Shown piece by piece: positions 52,038-59,767 of a DNA stretch of 64,000 nt. Each line of letters begins with the position of its first letter. Position 1 is the stretch's first letter. A model generated the notes under the pieces. The model saw only the letters and a program-made list of their open reading frames with translations, made no database searches and was not told where the DNA came from. The stretch comes from Terriglobus tenax (lineage in GTDB: Bacteria > Acidobacteriota > Terriglobia > Terriglobales > Acidobacteriaceae): assembly GCF_025685395.1 (NCBI RefSeq), contig NZ_JAGSYA010000004.1, forward strand, positions 2,356,001 through 2,420,000, in the 5' to 3' direction. Position numbers and translations under genes: made by a program.

Positions 52038-52069
52038 CGGCCCCGGGATGCGCATGCATCCCGGGGCCG
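52038..52069 (+). terminator. Perfect GC hairpin at the rnpB 3' end
   Basis: CGGCCCCGGGATGC, loop GCAT, GCATCCCGGGGCCG is a perfect 14-bp stem starting 5 bp after the RNase P P1 stem. No T-run follows, but position and stability suggest a termination or 3'-end processing signal. It also lies just downstream of the membrane protein gene on the other strand (52077). Confidence 0.6.
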
Positions 52070-52076
52070 CCAACGT

Positions 52077-52352
52077 TTATGTCTTTGCACGCTTCCGATT
52101 CGCTCGTCGCCCTTTGAGAATCCACAAAATTGGCAACGAATAAATGGCTATATCGCATATTGCGGCAAGAACCATAAAACCTATCCCTGAAGAAGAATGA
52201 ATTCCTTCCGGAAAGAAGAGGGCGGCCGGTAATACTCCCGGAAGCAGTGCAAAGATGACGAAATTAAGGCCAGGAATGCTGGCGATACCAGCAAATATGC
52301 CGACGATCAACACTGCAATCAGAAGAGACCAAAGATATACGTGCTTTTGCAT
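52077..52352 (-). CDS. Small membrane protein of unknown function
   Basis: A 91-residue protein starting MQKHVYLWSLLIAVLIVGIF. Three probable membrane helices (about 6-25, 29-45, 55-78) are followed by the basic GRRANRKRAKT. Codon use is less GC-rich than its neighbours. No family recognised. It is divergent from bioY and convergent with the rnpB hairpin. Confidence 0.5.
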   Translation of the reverse strand: MQKHVYLWSLLIAVLIVGIFAGIASIPGLNFVIFALLPGVLPAALFFPEGIHSSSGIGFMVLAAICDIAIYSLPILWILKGRRANRKRAKT

Positions 52353-52410
52353 TGCAAAGCATCATATTGGAGACTTTCGTCTGAACCAGAAAAGAGAGAC
52401 AATCAAGCCC

Positions 52411-52980
52411 ATGGAACTTCGCGTCCGTCTTTCGTCTTTTGTCTTTGCTGAGAACACTTCGCTGACCCGCAATGTTGCGAAGGTCGCGTTGGGAACGCTG
52501 TTCCTGGCGGCTTCGTCGTGGATGGCTGTGCCCATGTTCCCGGTGCCGATCACCATGCAGACCTACGCGGTGCTGGTGGTGGGTGCTCTGTTTGGCGCGC
52601 GTATGGGCGTGATCACTGTGCTGGCGTGGCTGGCGGAGGCGCTGATCGGCCTGCCGGTGCTGGCGCACGGTTCGGCTGGTGCAGCGGTGTTCCTGGGGCC
52701 GACGGCGGGCTACATTGCCAGCTTCCCGGTTACAGCCGCTTTTATCGGCTGGCTGGCTGACCGCAAGGCGCTGAACGGCGTTGCTGCCAACTTTGGCGCG
52801 ATGCTGGCCGGCAATGCCATCAACCTGGCGATGGGCGCGGCGGTTCTGGCCGGATTTGTGGGCGGCAGCAAGGCGATCGCCATCGGTGTGGTTCCCTTCC
52901 TGATCGGCGCGGTGGTCAAGGCTGTTCTGGCTACTGGAACCTGCTTCGCCGCCAAGCGCAGTTTCAAGCCAGCGAACTAA
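52411..52980 (+). CDS. bioY: Biotin transporter BioY
   Basis: A 189-residue S component for biotin uptake (ECF type or solitary). Six membrane segments include AKVALGTLFLAASSWMAVP, VPITMQTYAVLVVGALFGAR, the conserved motif of the family, and VFLGPTAGYIASFPVTAAFI with GPTGGY-like GPTAGY. The start ATG at 52411 is preferred over the longer upstream frame, which is not membrane-like. No ATPase or EcfT genes are nearby. The DUF1284 gene follows 2 bp downstream, so the two are co-transcribed. Confidence 0.93.
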   Translation: MELRVRLSSFVFAENTSLTRNVAKVALGTLFLAASSWMAVPMFPVPITMQTYAVLVVGALFGARMGVITVLAWLAEALIGLPVLAHGSAGAAVFLGPTAGYIASFPVTAAFIGWLADRKALNGVAANFGAMLAGNAINLAMGAAVLAGFVGGSKAIAIGVVPFLIGAVVKAVLATGTCFAAKRSFKPAN

Positions 52981-52982
52981 CG

Positions 52983-53405
52983 ATGATTCGCCTGCGTCCG
53001 CATCACCTGCTGTGCATGCTGACCTATAAGGGCGAAGGCTACTCGCAGGAATTTGTGAAGAACTTCGACCGGCTTACCCGGCAGCTTGCTGCCACGGGAG
53101 AGCCGGTCGAAGTCGTTTCCGGGCCGGATGATGTGTGCGCTCCGCTGCTGGAGAGCGGCGAGTGTCACTGCTTCAGCCCGAGCGTAGTGGAGCGCGACCA
53201 GAAGGCGGCGGAGGAGTTGTCTGCTCTGCTGGGCGAGGTGGTGGCTCCCGGTGCAACGCTGCGGCTGACCCCGGCAAGGCTGGCCATGATGAAGACAGCC
53301 TTCCGCAATGGGGATATCCGGTCGGCGTGCGTGGAGTGCCCCTGGAAGGATCTGTGTGACGGGATTGCCGCGCGGGGATTTGCCGGGACACGTCTGCCGG
53401 GGTGA
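52983..53405 (+). CDS. DUF1284 Cys-rich protein
   Basis: A 140-residue soluble protein. It begins MIRLRPHHLLCMLTYKGEGY, the signature of DUF1284, and has further Cys in DDVCAP, ECHCFSP and ACVECPWKDLCDGI. The family has several conserved Cys likely to bind an iron-sulphur cluster or zinc; the function is unknown. Two bp after bioY, so a role connected to biotin or its use is possible. A large hairpin terminator follows. Confidence 0.9.
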   Translation: MIRLRPHHLLCMLTYKGEGYSQEFVKNFDRLTRQLAATGEPVEVVSGPDDVCAPLLESGECHCFSPSVVERDQKAAEELSALLGEVVAPGATLRLTPARLAMMKTAFRNGDIRSACVECPWKDLCDGIAARGFAGTRLPG

Positions 53406-53417
53406 GATCTGAGATTG

Positions 53418-53466
53418 CCGAAAAACAGAGACACCGGCCATCGAGGCCGGCGTTCCTGTTTTTCGG
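53418..53466. terminator. Bidirectional terminator containing hairpin family B
   Basis: CCGAAAAACAG at 53418-53428 pairs with CTGTTTTTCGG at 53456-53466, and inside lies CACCGGCC-ATCGA-GGCCGGCG, a member of the family seen at 57851, 58967 and 60605. The T-run favours termination of the bioY-DUF1284 transcript. Confidence 0.85.
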
Positions 53467-53533
53467 TGGAGTTTTTCAGGACTGCATGGCAGGTAGAGTT
53501 GCAGGAGAGACTTGACGGCATACACTGTGTCTC

Positions 53534-53551
53534 GTACAGTATGTGATGTAC
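53534..53551. promoter_or_regulatory. Candidate PadR operator
   Basis: GTACAGTATGTGATGTAC has GTAC at both ends and lies 6 bp upstream of the padR start; GTACAG occurs twice 14 bp apart, and a related CTGTGTC precedes. A site for the regulator's own promoter is inferred. Confidence 0.4.
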
Positions 53552-53556
53552 AGGAT

Positions 53557-53919
53557 ATGACAAACCTTCTTCCACCTCCCGATGTTGCCGAAAGCCTGAC
53601 GCTGGAGCTGCGGCGCGGATCGCTGGTGCTGGCCGTTCTGGCGGCCCTGCGGCAGGAGCATTACGGTTACACGCTCCGGAAGACGCTTGCCGAGCAGGGT
53701 CTGGAGATGGAGGAGAGCACGCTTTATCCGTTGCTGCGACGGCTTGAGAGCCAGGGACTTTTGACCAGTGAGTGGCGCGAGGAGGAGAAGCGGAAGAAGC
53801 GCTTCTACCGACTGTCGGCGGCTGGCAGCCAGGTCTTTGAAGCGCTGGTGGCGGAGTACGCCGGAATTACGGCTGCGCTGAAACGCATTCTTGCACGGGA
53901 AGCTGTCCTGAAGGGGTGA
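53557..53919 (+). CDS. PadR-family transcriptional regulator
   Basis: A 120-residue winged-helix regulator. It has LELRRGSLVLAVLAALRQEH and GYTLRKTLAEQGLEMEESTL with YPLLRRLESQGLLTSEW as the recognition segment, then the wing RFYRLSAAG and a C-terminal dimerisation helix. I take the ATG at 53557; the 15 codons upstream overlap likely operator sequence. The HAAS-domain membrane protein follows with the start 6 bp after the stop, a common PadR operon. Confidence 0.92.
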   Translation: MTNLLPPPDVAESLTLELRRGSLVLAVLAALRQEHYGYTLRKTLAEQGLEMEESTLYPLLRRLESQGLLTSEWREEEKRKKRFYRLSAAGSQVFEALVAEYAGITAALKRILAREAVLKG

Positions 53920-53924
53920 CTGGG

Positions 53925-54944
53925 ATGACCGAAACCACGAACAATTCGCTACTGCATCGCTATCTGGCCGCCGTGTCGCGGCACCTTCCGGCAGACCGGA
54001 AAGAAGACATCCTGGCGGAGCTGAGCGCCAACCTGCAGGCCGGTTTCGACGACCGCGAGGAAGAGCTTGGACGTCCGCTGAGCGTGGAGGAGCAGGCCGC
54101 TGTGCTGAAGCGGCACGGGCATCCGATGGAGGTGGCGCTGCGATACCAGCCCCAGCGGTCGTTGATAGGGCCGGCGGTATTTCCGCTGTATGCGTATGTG
54201 CTGAAGCGCGCGGCTCCGATGGTGGTGCTGGTGGTTATGGTTGTGGGGCTGGCGATGAGCATGGCCACGGACGGCACTGGCGCACTGCTGGCGCAGCTGG
54301 GCCGCCTGCCAAGGGTATTGTTCTTCTTCTGGGCGGTGACGACGCTGGTGTTCGCGGCGCTGGAGTACGCCATGACGCATTACGGGGTGAAGCTTCCGCG
54401 GATGCGCGACTGGGATCCGGCGAAGCTGCCTGCGGCGGACCGTACGGAGCCGTTGCGGGGCATTGCTCCAAAGCATCCCATGGCGGACCTGGTGTTTGAG
54501 GCGTTGTTCCTGGCGTGGCTGGTGGCTGTGCCGCGTTTTCCTGTGCTGCTGTTCTTCGGGCCGGCGGCACAGTGGCTGGATGTGACTGCCGCGCCGGTGT
54601 GGCAGCGGATGTTTGTCCCGGTGATGGCTCTGCTGGTGACACGGATGGTGTTGAAGGCGATGGCCTTCGACAGCCGCTACTCGGCCCGCCGGACAGGGCT
54701 GCTGTATGTGGCAGCGGATGCCTGCTCGGCCATAGCGCTGGCGTTGCTGGTGTTGCCGGGAGAGCCTCTGTTTACCCTGCACGGAATGCTGCCGTTGCGT
54801 GCGGAGCAGGGCATGCAGACGGGGATTCTGCTGAGCCTGCGGATAGCGCTGGCGGTTGCAGTGGCATGTGCCGGATGGAAGCTGTGGCAGACGCTGCGGC
54901 TGCGTGGAGCGGCCGGCGCAACGCCGAAGGCAGTGATGCTTTAG
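53925..54944 (+). CDS. HAAS-domain membrane protein (PadR partner)
   Basis: About 339 residues; a GTG at 53916 would add three. The N-terminal HAAS/DUF1700-type helical domain (about 8-75) reads LLHRYLAAVSRHLPADRKED and ILAELSANLQAGFDDREEEL. After YQPQRSLIGPAVFPLY come about six to seven membrane helices. Such proteins are probable signalling or anti-PadR partners in the envelope. It overlaps the 3' end of the convergent NAD(P)H-quinone reductase gene by 4 bp. Confidence 0.8.
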   Translation: MTETTNNSLLHRYLAAVSRHLPADRKEDILAELSANLQAGFDDREEELGRPLSVEEQAAVLKRHGHPMEVALRYQPQRSLIGPAVFPLYAYVLKRAAPMVVLVVMVVGLAMSMATDGTGALLAQLGRLPRVLFFFWAVTTLVFAALEYAMTHYGVKLPRMRDWDPAKLPAADRTEPLRGIAPKHPMADLVFEALFLAWLVAVPRFPVLLFFGPAAQWLDVTAAPVWQRMFVPVMALLVTRMVLKAMAFDSRYSARRTGLLYVAADACSAIALALLVLPGEPLFTLHGMLPLRAEQGMQTGILLSLRIALAVAVACAGWKLWQTLRLRGAAGATPKAVML

Positions 54945-55513
54945 GCAGCACGCCTGCCCAGGGCCGCGGCTTTCTGCAGCCATCGGGTACGGCCTGCCTC
55001 GCCTGCGCCCATTACGTTGCCGAAGAGGGTGGAACGCACTTTGGCAATCCCCAGGAAGCCGAGGATATTGCGTTCCAGAAGTTTGAGAGCGTGGGCGCGG
55101 AAGTACCAGCGGAAGACAAAGGCGGGCATGCCCATGGTGAGAAGGATGCGGGCGCGCTTGCCCTCGAGCAGCCTGGGATATTTGCCTTTGCGGGACGGCT
55201 CAGCGAGGTCGGGCTGAAAGACACGCTCGAAGAAGCCTTTCATCAGCGCGGGCATATCGCCCAGCCAGAGCGGGAAGACGAAGACCAGGAGGGTGGCCTG
55301 CAGGATGGCGTCATGGGCCGCCTGCAGATCGGGCTCCAGGGGCTGCACTGCTTCAAAGCCGCTGTGAAGTATGGGGTCAAACGACATCTGGCCGAGCGGG
55401 AAGATCTTCACTTCATGCTGGGCGGAGCGCGCTCCCACGGCATAGGCCGCGGCAAGGGCTTCGCAAAGAGTGTTCTGCCGGGGGTGCCCGACGATGACGA
55501 CGATGCGTTCCAT
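54941..55513 (-). CDS. NAD(P)H-quinone oxidoreductase, flavodoxin-like fold
   Basis: A 190-residue FMN/FAD protein of the NQO1/YwqN-type family. The N-terminus MERIVVIVGHPRQNTLCEAL holds the phosphate-binding loop, followed by LVFVFPLWLGDMPALMKGFF, typical of this family's flavin site, and ILLTMGMP. I take the ATG at 55511-55513, since the family starts just before the first strand. Divergent from eutB, about 115 bp apart. Confidence 0.85.
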   Translation of the reverse strand: MERIVVIVGHPRQNTLCEALAAAYAVGARSAQHEVKIFPLGQMSFDPILHSGFEAVQPLEPDLQAAHDAILQATLLVFVFPLWLGDMPALMKGFFERVFQPDLAEPSRKGKYPRLLEGKRARILLTMGMPAFVFRWYFRAHALKLLERNILGFLGIAKVRSTLFGNVMGAGEAGRTRWLQKAAALGRRAA

Positions 55514-55630
55514 GCTGCCAGAGTGCGCCATGGCGCAGCGTGATGCAGTGATGCAAGTCACGCGTGGCGCGGGATGTCACAGTGGTTTCATGCCGGGCGT
55601 GGGGCCGCGGTTGCTACACTCAGGTCAATC

Positions 55631-56983
55631 GTGCGGCTGGAACATACTATTAGCGGCGTGCGGCATGGCTTCCGCGATCTGAAGGATCTGCTGGCGAAGG
55701 CATCGCCGTTGCGCTCGGGCGATGAACTGGCCGGGCTTGCCGCGGGTTCGGCGGTGGAGCGCGTAGCCGCGCAGATGGCTCTGGCTGACCTGCCGCTTGA
55801 GGTATTTCTGGGCGAGGCGCTGATTCCGTATGAGCAGGATGAGGTGACGCGGCTGATCGCCGATGAGCATTGTCCGCTGGCGTTTGGCCCGGTCAAGAGC
55901 CTGACCGTGGGCGGCTTTCGTGACTGGTTGTTGAGCGAAGAGACGACCGGCGAGGTGCTGGCCGCGCTTGCCCCGGGGCTGATGCCGGAGATGGTAGCGG
56001 CGGTGAGCAAGCTAATGCGCGTGCAGGATCTTGTCGCTGTGGCGCGCAAGGCGCAGGTGGTCACACGCTTCCGCACGACGATCGGGCTGCCGGGCAGGCT
56101 GTCGACGCGGCTGCAGCCGAACCATCCTACGGATGATGCGGTGGGTATTGCGGCGTCGATGCTGGATGGCTTGCTGCTGGGGTCGGGTGATGCGGTGATC
56201 GGCATCAACCCGGCGACGGACAACGTGGAGACAACGACGCGCCTGCTGCGGTTGATCGATGCCGTGCGCGAGCGGTACCAGATCCCCACGCAGAGCTGCG
56301 TGCTGGCGCATGTGACCACGCAGATGGCGGCGATGGAGCGTGGCGCTCCGCTGGACCTGGTGTTCCAGTCGATTGCCGGGACGGAGAAGGCGAATGCCTC
56401 GTTCGGCATTACGCTTGGCTTGCTCGACGAGGCGTATGAGGCAGCGCGCGCGCTGGGCCGCGGCGGCGAACACCTGATGTACTTTGAGACCGGGCAGGGC
56501 TCGGCCCTGAGTGCCAATGCACATCATGGCATGGACCAGCAGACGTGCGAGGCACGCGCCTATGCGGTGGCCCGCCGGTACAAGCCGCTGTTGGTGAACA
56601 CGGTCGTCGGCTTCATTGGGCCGGAGTATCTGTACAACGGCAAGCAGATTCTGCGCGCGGGGCTGGAAGACCACTTCTGCGGCAAGCTGCTCGGCCTGCC
56701 CATGGGCTGCGACGTCTGCTACACCAACCACGCCGAGGCCGACCAGGACGACATGGACACGCTGCTGACTATGCTGGGCGCGGCGGGTGTGAACTACATC
56801 ATGGGCGTTCCTGGCGCTGACGATGTGATGCTGCAGTACCAGAGCACCAGCTTCCACGATGCACTGTACCTGCGGCAGGTGCTGGGGCTGCGGCCTGCTC
56901 CGGAGTTTGAGGCGTGGCTTGCCAGCAGCAACGCGGCGCGGCTGGCGGAGGCCTCTCCGCTGCAGTTGGGGAGCGGCGCATGA
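55631..56983 (+). CDS. eutB: Ethanolamine ammonia-lyase large subunit
   Basis: A 450-residue subunit of the adenosylcobalamin-dependent enzyme that converts ethanolamine to acetaldehyde and ammonia. I choose the GTG at 55631 since MRLEHTISGVRHGFRDLKDL matches the known start of EutB; an ATG at 55574 adds 19 residues. Conserved parts include LRSGDELAGLAAGS, GIAASMLDGLLLGSGDAVIG, GINPATDNVE, FETGQGSALSANAHHGMDQQ and MGCDVCYTNHAEADQDDMD. eutC overlaps it. No shell protein, eutA, eutH or eutE genes are here. Confidence 0.96.
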   Translation: MRLEHTISGVRHGFRDLKDLLAKASPLRSGDELAGLAAGSAVERVAAQMALADLPLEVFLGEALIPYEQDEVTRLIADEHCPLAFGPVKSLTVGGFRDWLLSEETTGEVLAALAPGLMPEMVAAVSKLMRVQDLVAVARKAQVVTRFRTTIGLPGRLSTRLQPNHPTDDAVGIAASMLDGLLLGSGDAVIGINPATDNVETTTRLLRLIDAVRERYQIPTQSCVLAHVTTQMAAMERGAPLDLVFQSIAGTEKANASFGITLGLLDEAYEAARALGRGGEHLMYFETGQGSALSANAHHGMDQQTCEARAYAVARRYKPLLVNTVVGFIGPEYLYNGKQILRAGLEDHFCGKLLGLPMGCDVCYTNHAEADQDDMDTLLTMLGAAGVNYIMGVPGADDVMLQYQSTSFHDALYLRQVLGLRPAPEFEAWLASSNAARLAEASPLQLGSGA

Positions 56984-57723
56984 TGCGCGAACTGAGCACG
57001 CTGCGCAGGTTCACCCCGGCGCGTGTCGCCTTGCCGACGGCTGGTGTTTCGCTGGCAACGGAAGAGGTGCTGCAGTTTCAGCTTGCGCATGCGCAGGCGC
57101 GCGATGCGGTGCATGTCCCGTTGCATTTACCCACACTGGCGATGCGGTTGAAGGATGAGGCGGGTGTTGCCCAGACACTGCAGCTTGCCACCCGTGCGAA
57201 GGACCGCGCGACGTATCTGCGCAACCCCGGTCTGGGACGCGGATTGAACGATGCCTCACGCGCGCAGCTTGCGAAGGGTGCGTACGACCTGGCGATTGTA
57301 GTGGCCGATGGCCTCTCCGCGCTGGCGGTGGAGCGCAATGCGGTGCCGGTGTTGGCGGCCCTGCTGCCGATGTTGTGGGAGTGGGTGATTGCTCCGGTGG
57401 TGCTGGTGACGCAGGCGCGGGTCGCCGTGGCGGATGAGGTGGGCGAGGCGCTTGGGGCGAAGCTCGCTTTGATTTTGATTGGGGAGCGGCCGGGGCTGTC
57501 GTCAGCGGATTCGCTGGGCGCTTACCTGACCTGGCAGCCGCGTGTGGGACTTACGGATGCGGCGCGGAACTGTATCTCGAATATCCGCAGTGGTGGGTTA
57601 GAGCCGGTGGAGGCTGCGCGGAAGATTGCCTGGTATTTGCAGGAGGCGAAGGTGCGGGGTTTGACGGGGACGGGGTTAAAGGAGAGTGGTGTAGTGGGGC
57701 TTGGGTTCGGTAAAGCGGAGTAA
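56980..57723 (+). CDS. eutC: Ethanolamine ammonia-lyase small subunit
   Basis: A 247-residue subunit. It overlaps the eutB stop (ATGA) and shows AHAQARDAVHVPL, the conserved small-subunit start, RAKDRATYLRNPGLGRGLND, DLAIVVADGLSALAVERNAV, a contact region for the corrin, and VLIGERPGLSSADSLGAYLT-like LIGERPGLSSADSLGAYLTW and RNCISNIRSGGL. Shorter than the usual 290-300 residues mainly at the N-terminus. A short spacer with hairpins of two families follows. Confidence 0.95.
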   Translation: MMRELSTLRRFTPARVALPTAGVSLATEEVLQFQLAHAQARDAVHVPLHLPTLAMRLKDEAGVAQTLQLATRAKDRATYLRNPGLGRGLNDASRAQLAKGAYDLAIVVADGLSALAVERNAVPVLAALLPMLWEWVIAPVVLVTQARVAVADEVGEALGAKLALILIGERPGLSSADSLGAYLTWQPRVGLTDAARNCISNIRSGGLEPVEAARKIAWYLQEAKVRGLTGTGLKESGVVGLGFGKAE

Positions 57724-57807
57724 GAGATTGGATGACGGTCAGCTCTCGTTACATAGAATGACATTTCTGATCTAACCGATGTTCGCCCCGCTGCTGTCTT
57801 GCTTAAG

Positions 57808-57827
57808 GACACGGCTTCAGCCGTGTC
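57808..57827. repeat. GGCTNNAGCC hairpin (family C)
   Basis: GACACGGCTTCAGCCGTGTC is a perfect palindrome (9-bp arms, TC centre), 84 bp after eutC. Same core as the hairpins at 34577-34694 and 59009-59064. Confidence 0.7.
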
Positions 57828-57850
57828 GAATGAAACATCCCGAAGAACAT

Positions 57851-57877
57851 CACCGCCGGCCTCGATGGTCGGCGGTG
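57851..57877. repeat. Hairpin family B, copy 2
   Basis: CACCGCCGGCC TCGAT GGTCGGCGGTG gives an 11-bp stem with one G-T pair. It is the reverse-complement form of the copies at 53430 and 58967. It lies between eutC and the orphan gene. Confidence 0.75.
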
Positions 57878-57983
57878 CCTGCATTGTTCATAACTTACGA
57901 GAACAGCGTTATCGGGACCAACCCGACCAGCGATCGTACGTCGTACCCTAATCATTGAAGCGCGGGCGTAGGCTCCCCTTACA

Positions 57984-58901
57984 ATGACCGAAAATCAGAA
58001 ACAGCAAAAACCGCTTCGCGAGTTTGATTACTCACTGATAGCAAAGAAGATCGACGGTCTTCATTTCAACATAAATCGTAGTCTCGAACGTGAAATTGCG
58101 AATGCCATCGCGAACGGTCATGTACAGCACGAACGGTCGCTCTCTGTTTTACTTGTGATGCTGAGATTCGCCTGGAATTCATATGAGGCTGTGAGGTACC
58201 TGAGCGCAGATACCCCGCCCGACCCGGCGCGAAAGGCGAACTATACGATTGTCTTGCCAGCCATCGATCGACAACTCCTCGATCTTTTCTTCAGTCTGGT
58301 CTACATGCTCGACGATCTGATTCCGAGATCACTCGATTATCAAAAGGCTGGCTGGAGAGATTGCGTTGAAGAACGCGACGAGCGCAAGGCGCAGTATGAT
58401 GGTCGCGATGAATGGGCGGATTTCCTGAAATCAATGGACAGCCAGATCGACACGATGGTGGATCGATTCAAGTTGACGCCGGAAGAGCAACAGAATCCAA
58501 AACTGGTTGATTATTGGAAAACCCCGTTCAAACTTGCTAAGCGAAAGGGTCCATGCCAAAGCTTCCTTCAGTTCTTAGAAAAAGAGCTATATAAAGATAT
58601 CTCCGCTCAAGCGCATCTGACGTTTGCGGGTCTTATCAAAGTATCCGGCTTTCTCGTTGCAGATCTGTTGGGCGATCAAGTTCCCGAAACGAATCGCGTA
58701 CGGGCGATGCAGTCGTTCCACTTTCAACAAGTGTCGCGGACTGTCATTATCTATTTAGCCGTGGCGACCGAGATCGACACATATCTAAAGTTACACAATC
58801 AAACTACGATTGATTATCTCTGGGTAATCCTCTCTGAGTTCGTCGTTGAGGCGAAGGAAATGTATGAGATCAGGTATCAAGACCGGAAGCGATATGAGTG
58901 A
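57984..58901 (+). CDS. Orphan protein of unknown function, GC-poorer than its surroundings
   Basis: A 305-residue, probably all-helical soluble protein (no signal peptide). It contains RSLSVLLVMLRFAWNSYEAV, LPAIDRQLLDLFFSLVYMLD, an acidic/basic mid-section DERKAQYDGRDEWADFLKSM, and LYKDISAQAHLTFAGLIKVS. The region uses many A/T-ending codons, unlike neighbours on either side. It sits between spacers rich in repeats. I do not recognise the family; it may be distantly related to DUF5677-type proteins. Signs of horizontal transfer, but no mobility gene is near. Confidence 0.7.
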   Translation: MTENQKQQKPLREFDYSLIAKKIDGLHFNINRSLEREIANAIANGHVQHERSLSVLLVMLRFAWNSYEAVRYLSADTPPDPARKANYTIVLPAIDRQLLDLFFSLVYMLDDLIPRSLDYQKAGWRDCVEERDERKAQYDGRDEWADFLKSMDSQIDTMVDRFKLTPEEQQNPKLVDYWKTPFKLAKRKGPCQSFLQFLEKELYKDISAQAHLTFAGLIKVSGFLVADLLGDQVPETNRVRAMQSFHFQQVSRTVIIYLAVATEIDTYLKLHNQTTIDYLWVILSEFVVEAKEMYEIRYQDRKRYE

Positions 58902-58966
58902 AGCATCCTGCCGTGAATAAAAGGTAACTCCTGAGAAGTTGGCTTATCGGCAATTAGCAGTAAGAG

Positions 58967-58989
58967 ACGCCGGCCATCGAGGCCGGCGT
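58967..58989. repeat. Hairpin family B, copy 3
   Basis: ACGCCGGCC ATCGA GGCCGGCGT is a perfect 9-bp stem with a 5-base loop, followed by TCATCGTTAT; the tail is shared with the copy at 60605 (CCTTCGTTAT). Confidence 0.85.
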
Positions 58990-59008
58990 TCATCGTTATT
59001 TAGAGAGG

Positions 59009-59064
59009 TTAGTTCAGCGACCTGAAGGCCGCTGCTTAATCCGGATCGAGGACTGAAGTCCTCG
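59009..59064. repeat. Family C hairpin pair
   Basis: TTCAGCGACCTGAAGGCCGC then TGCTTAATC, then ATCGAGGACTGAAGTCCTCGAT. The first matches the element at 34642-34670 in layout and in TGCTTAATC; the second is a perfect hairpin with a CTGAAG centre. Confidence 0.7.
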
Positions 59065-59101
59065 ATATCCCACCCATGCTGCGCGTGGATGGGGCACCCG
59101 G
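59065..59101 (+). repeat. REP-like palindrome, family A, copy 2
   Basis: ATATCCCACCCATGCTGC followed by GCGTGGATGGGGCACCCGG. The centre CCATGCTGCGCGTGG is a near-palindrome; almost identical copies are at 61115 and 61911. Confidence 0.85.
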
Positions 59102-59197
59102 CAAAAGAGAGCGCTGGCGATGCTCGAGATACCCACAGAAGCTCTACAGATATAGGGCACCTGGCTGGCGGAATGCTAATAGGCGTCGGGGCTTTGC

Positions 59198-59581
59198 CTA
59201 ACGGAGGTCCGCTTTGCGGCCGCGCGCGAGGGACCTCTTTCGAGGTACGGTCTCTCCGTACGTTTGCCACCATGCCGTAAGCGCTTCCATCGTAGGCCCG
59301 AGTCCGCGAGCCTTCAGCGTGATCTCGTACTCAACCCGCGGGGGCACTTCAGCGAAGACAGTGCGCGTTACCAAACCATCCTCTTCAAGCTCGCGAAGCT
59401 GCGCCGTCAACATATGTTGCGTGATGCCTGGAATGGCCCGTCGCAGCTCTCCAAAGCGATGAAGCCGTTGATTGAGCAGCCAAAGAATTTCTAATTTCCA
59501 TTTGCCCGAGAGAAGTGCGAATGCTCGCCGCATCTCTTCGTGCATGTTGATAGGACGATTTTCCTTAGTCTTCTTTTCCAT
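59198..59581 (-). CDS. HxlR-family transcriptional regulator
   Basis: A 127-residue winged-helix regulator. The HxlR core is RRAFALLSGKWKLEILWLLN, FGELRRAIPGITQHMLTAQL, REL-EEDGLVTRTVFAEVPP and VEYEITLKARGLGPTMEAL. I choose the ATG at 59579-59581, where the family usually starts; the longer upstream frame reads into the divergent spacer. Divergent from the SDR gene at 59768, the same arrangement as the pair at 0.6-1.9 kb. Confidence 0.92.
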   Translation of the reverse strand: MEKKTKENRPINMHEEMRRAFALLSGKWKLEILWLLNQRLHRFGELRRAIPGITQHMLTAQLRELEEDGLVTRTVFAEVPPRVEYEITLKARGLGPTMEALTAWWQTYGETVPRKRSLARGRKADLR

Positions 59582-59767
59582 ACTAAGTGTCGCTATTTCA
59601 TCCTTCTTGTTGGATTCGATGCTAGCTCGCATGATCAGGATAAGCCGCGTCCTTGAACTCTTTGGACCGAGACTAGTCGTCGAGCCACACCTCGTACGCA
59701 CCACATTGCTCTGTTGGGCAGGAGGAATGGGGAATGCAGGATGCCCGCGTATGGATTGGAGATCAAG

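Larger units (their letters stand above)
58902..59197. other. Repeat-rich spacer
   Basis: About 296 bp with no gene. It holds hairpin family B (58967-58989), a family C pair (59009-59064) and REP-like family A (59065-59101), one behind the other. The remainder, 59102-59197, shows nothing I can name. Confidence 0.7.
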
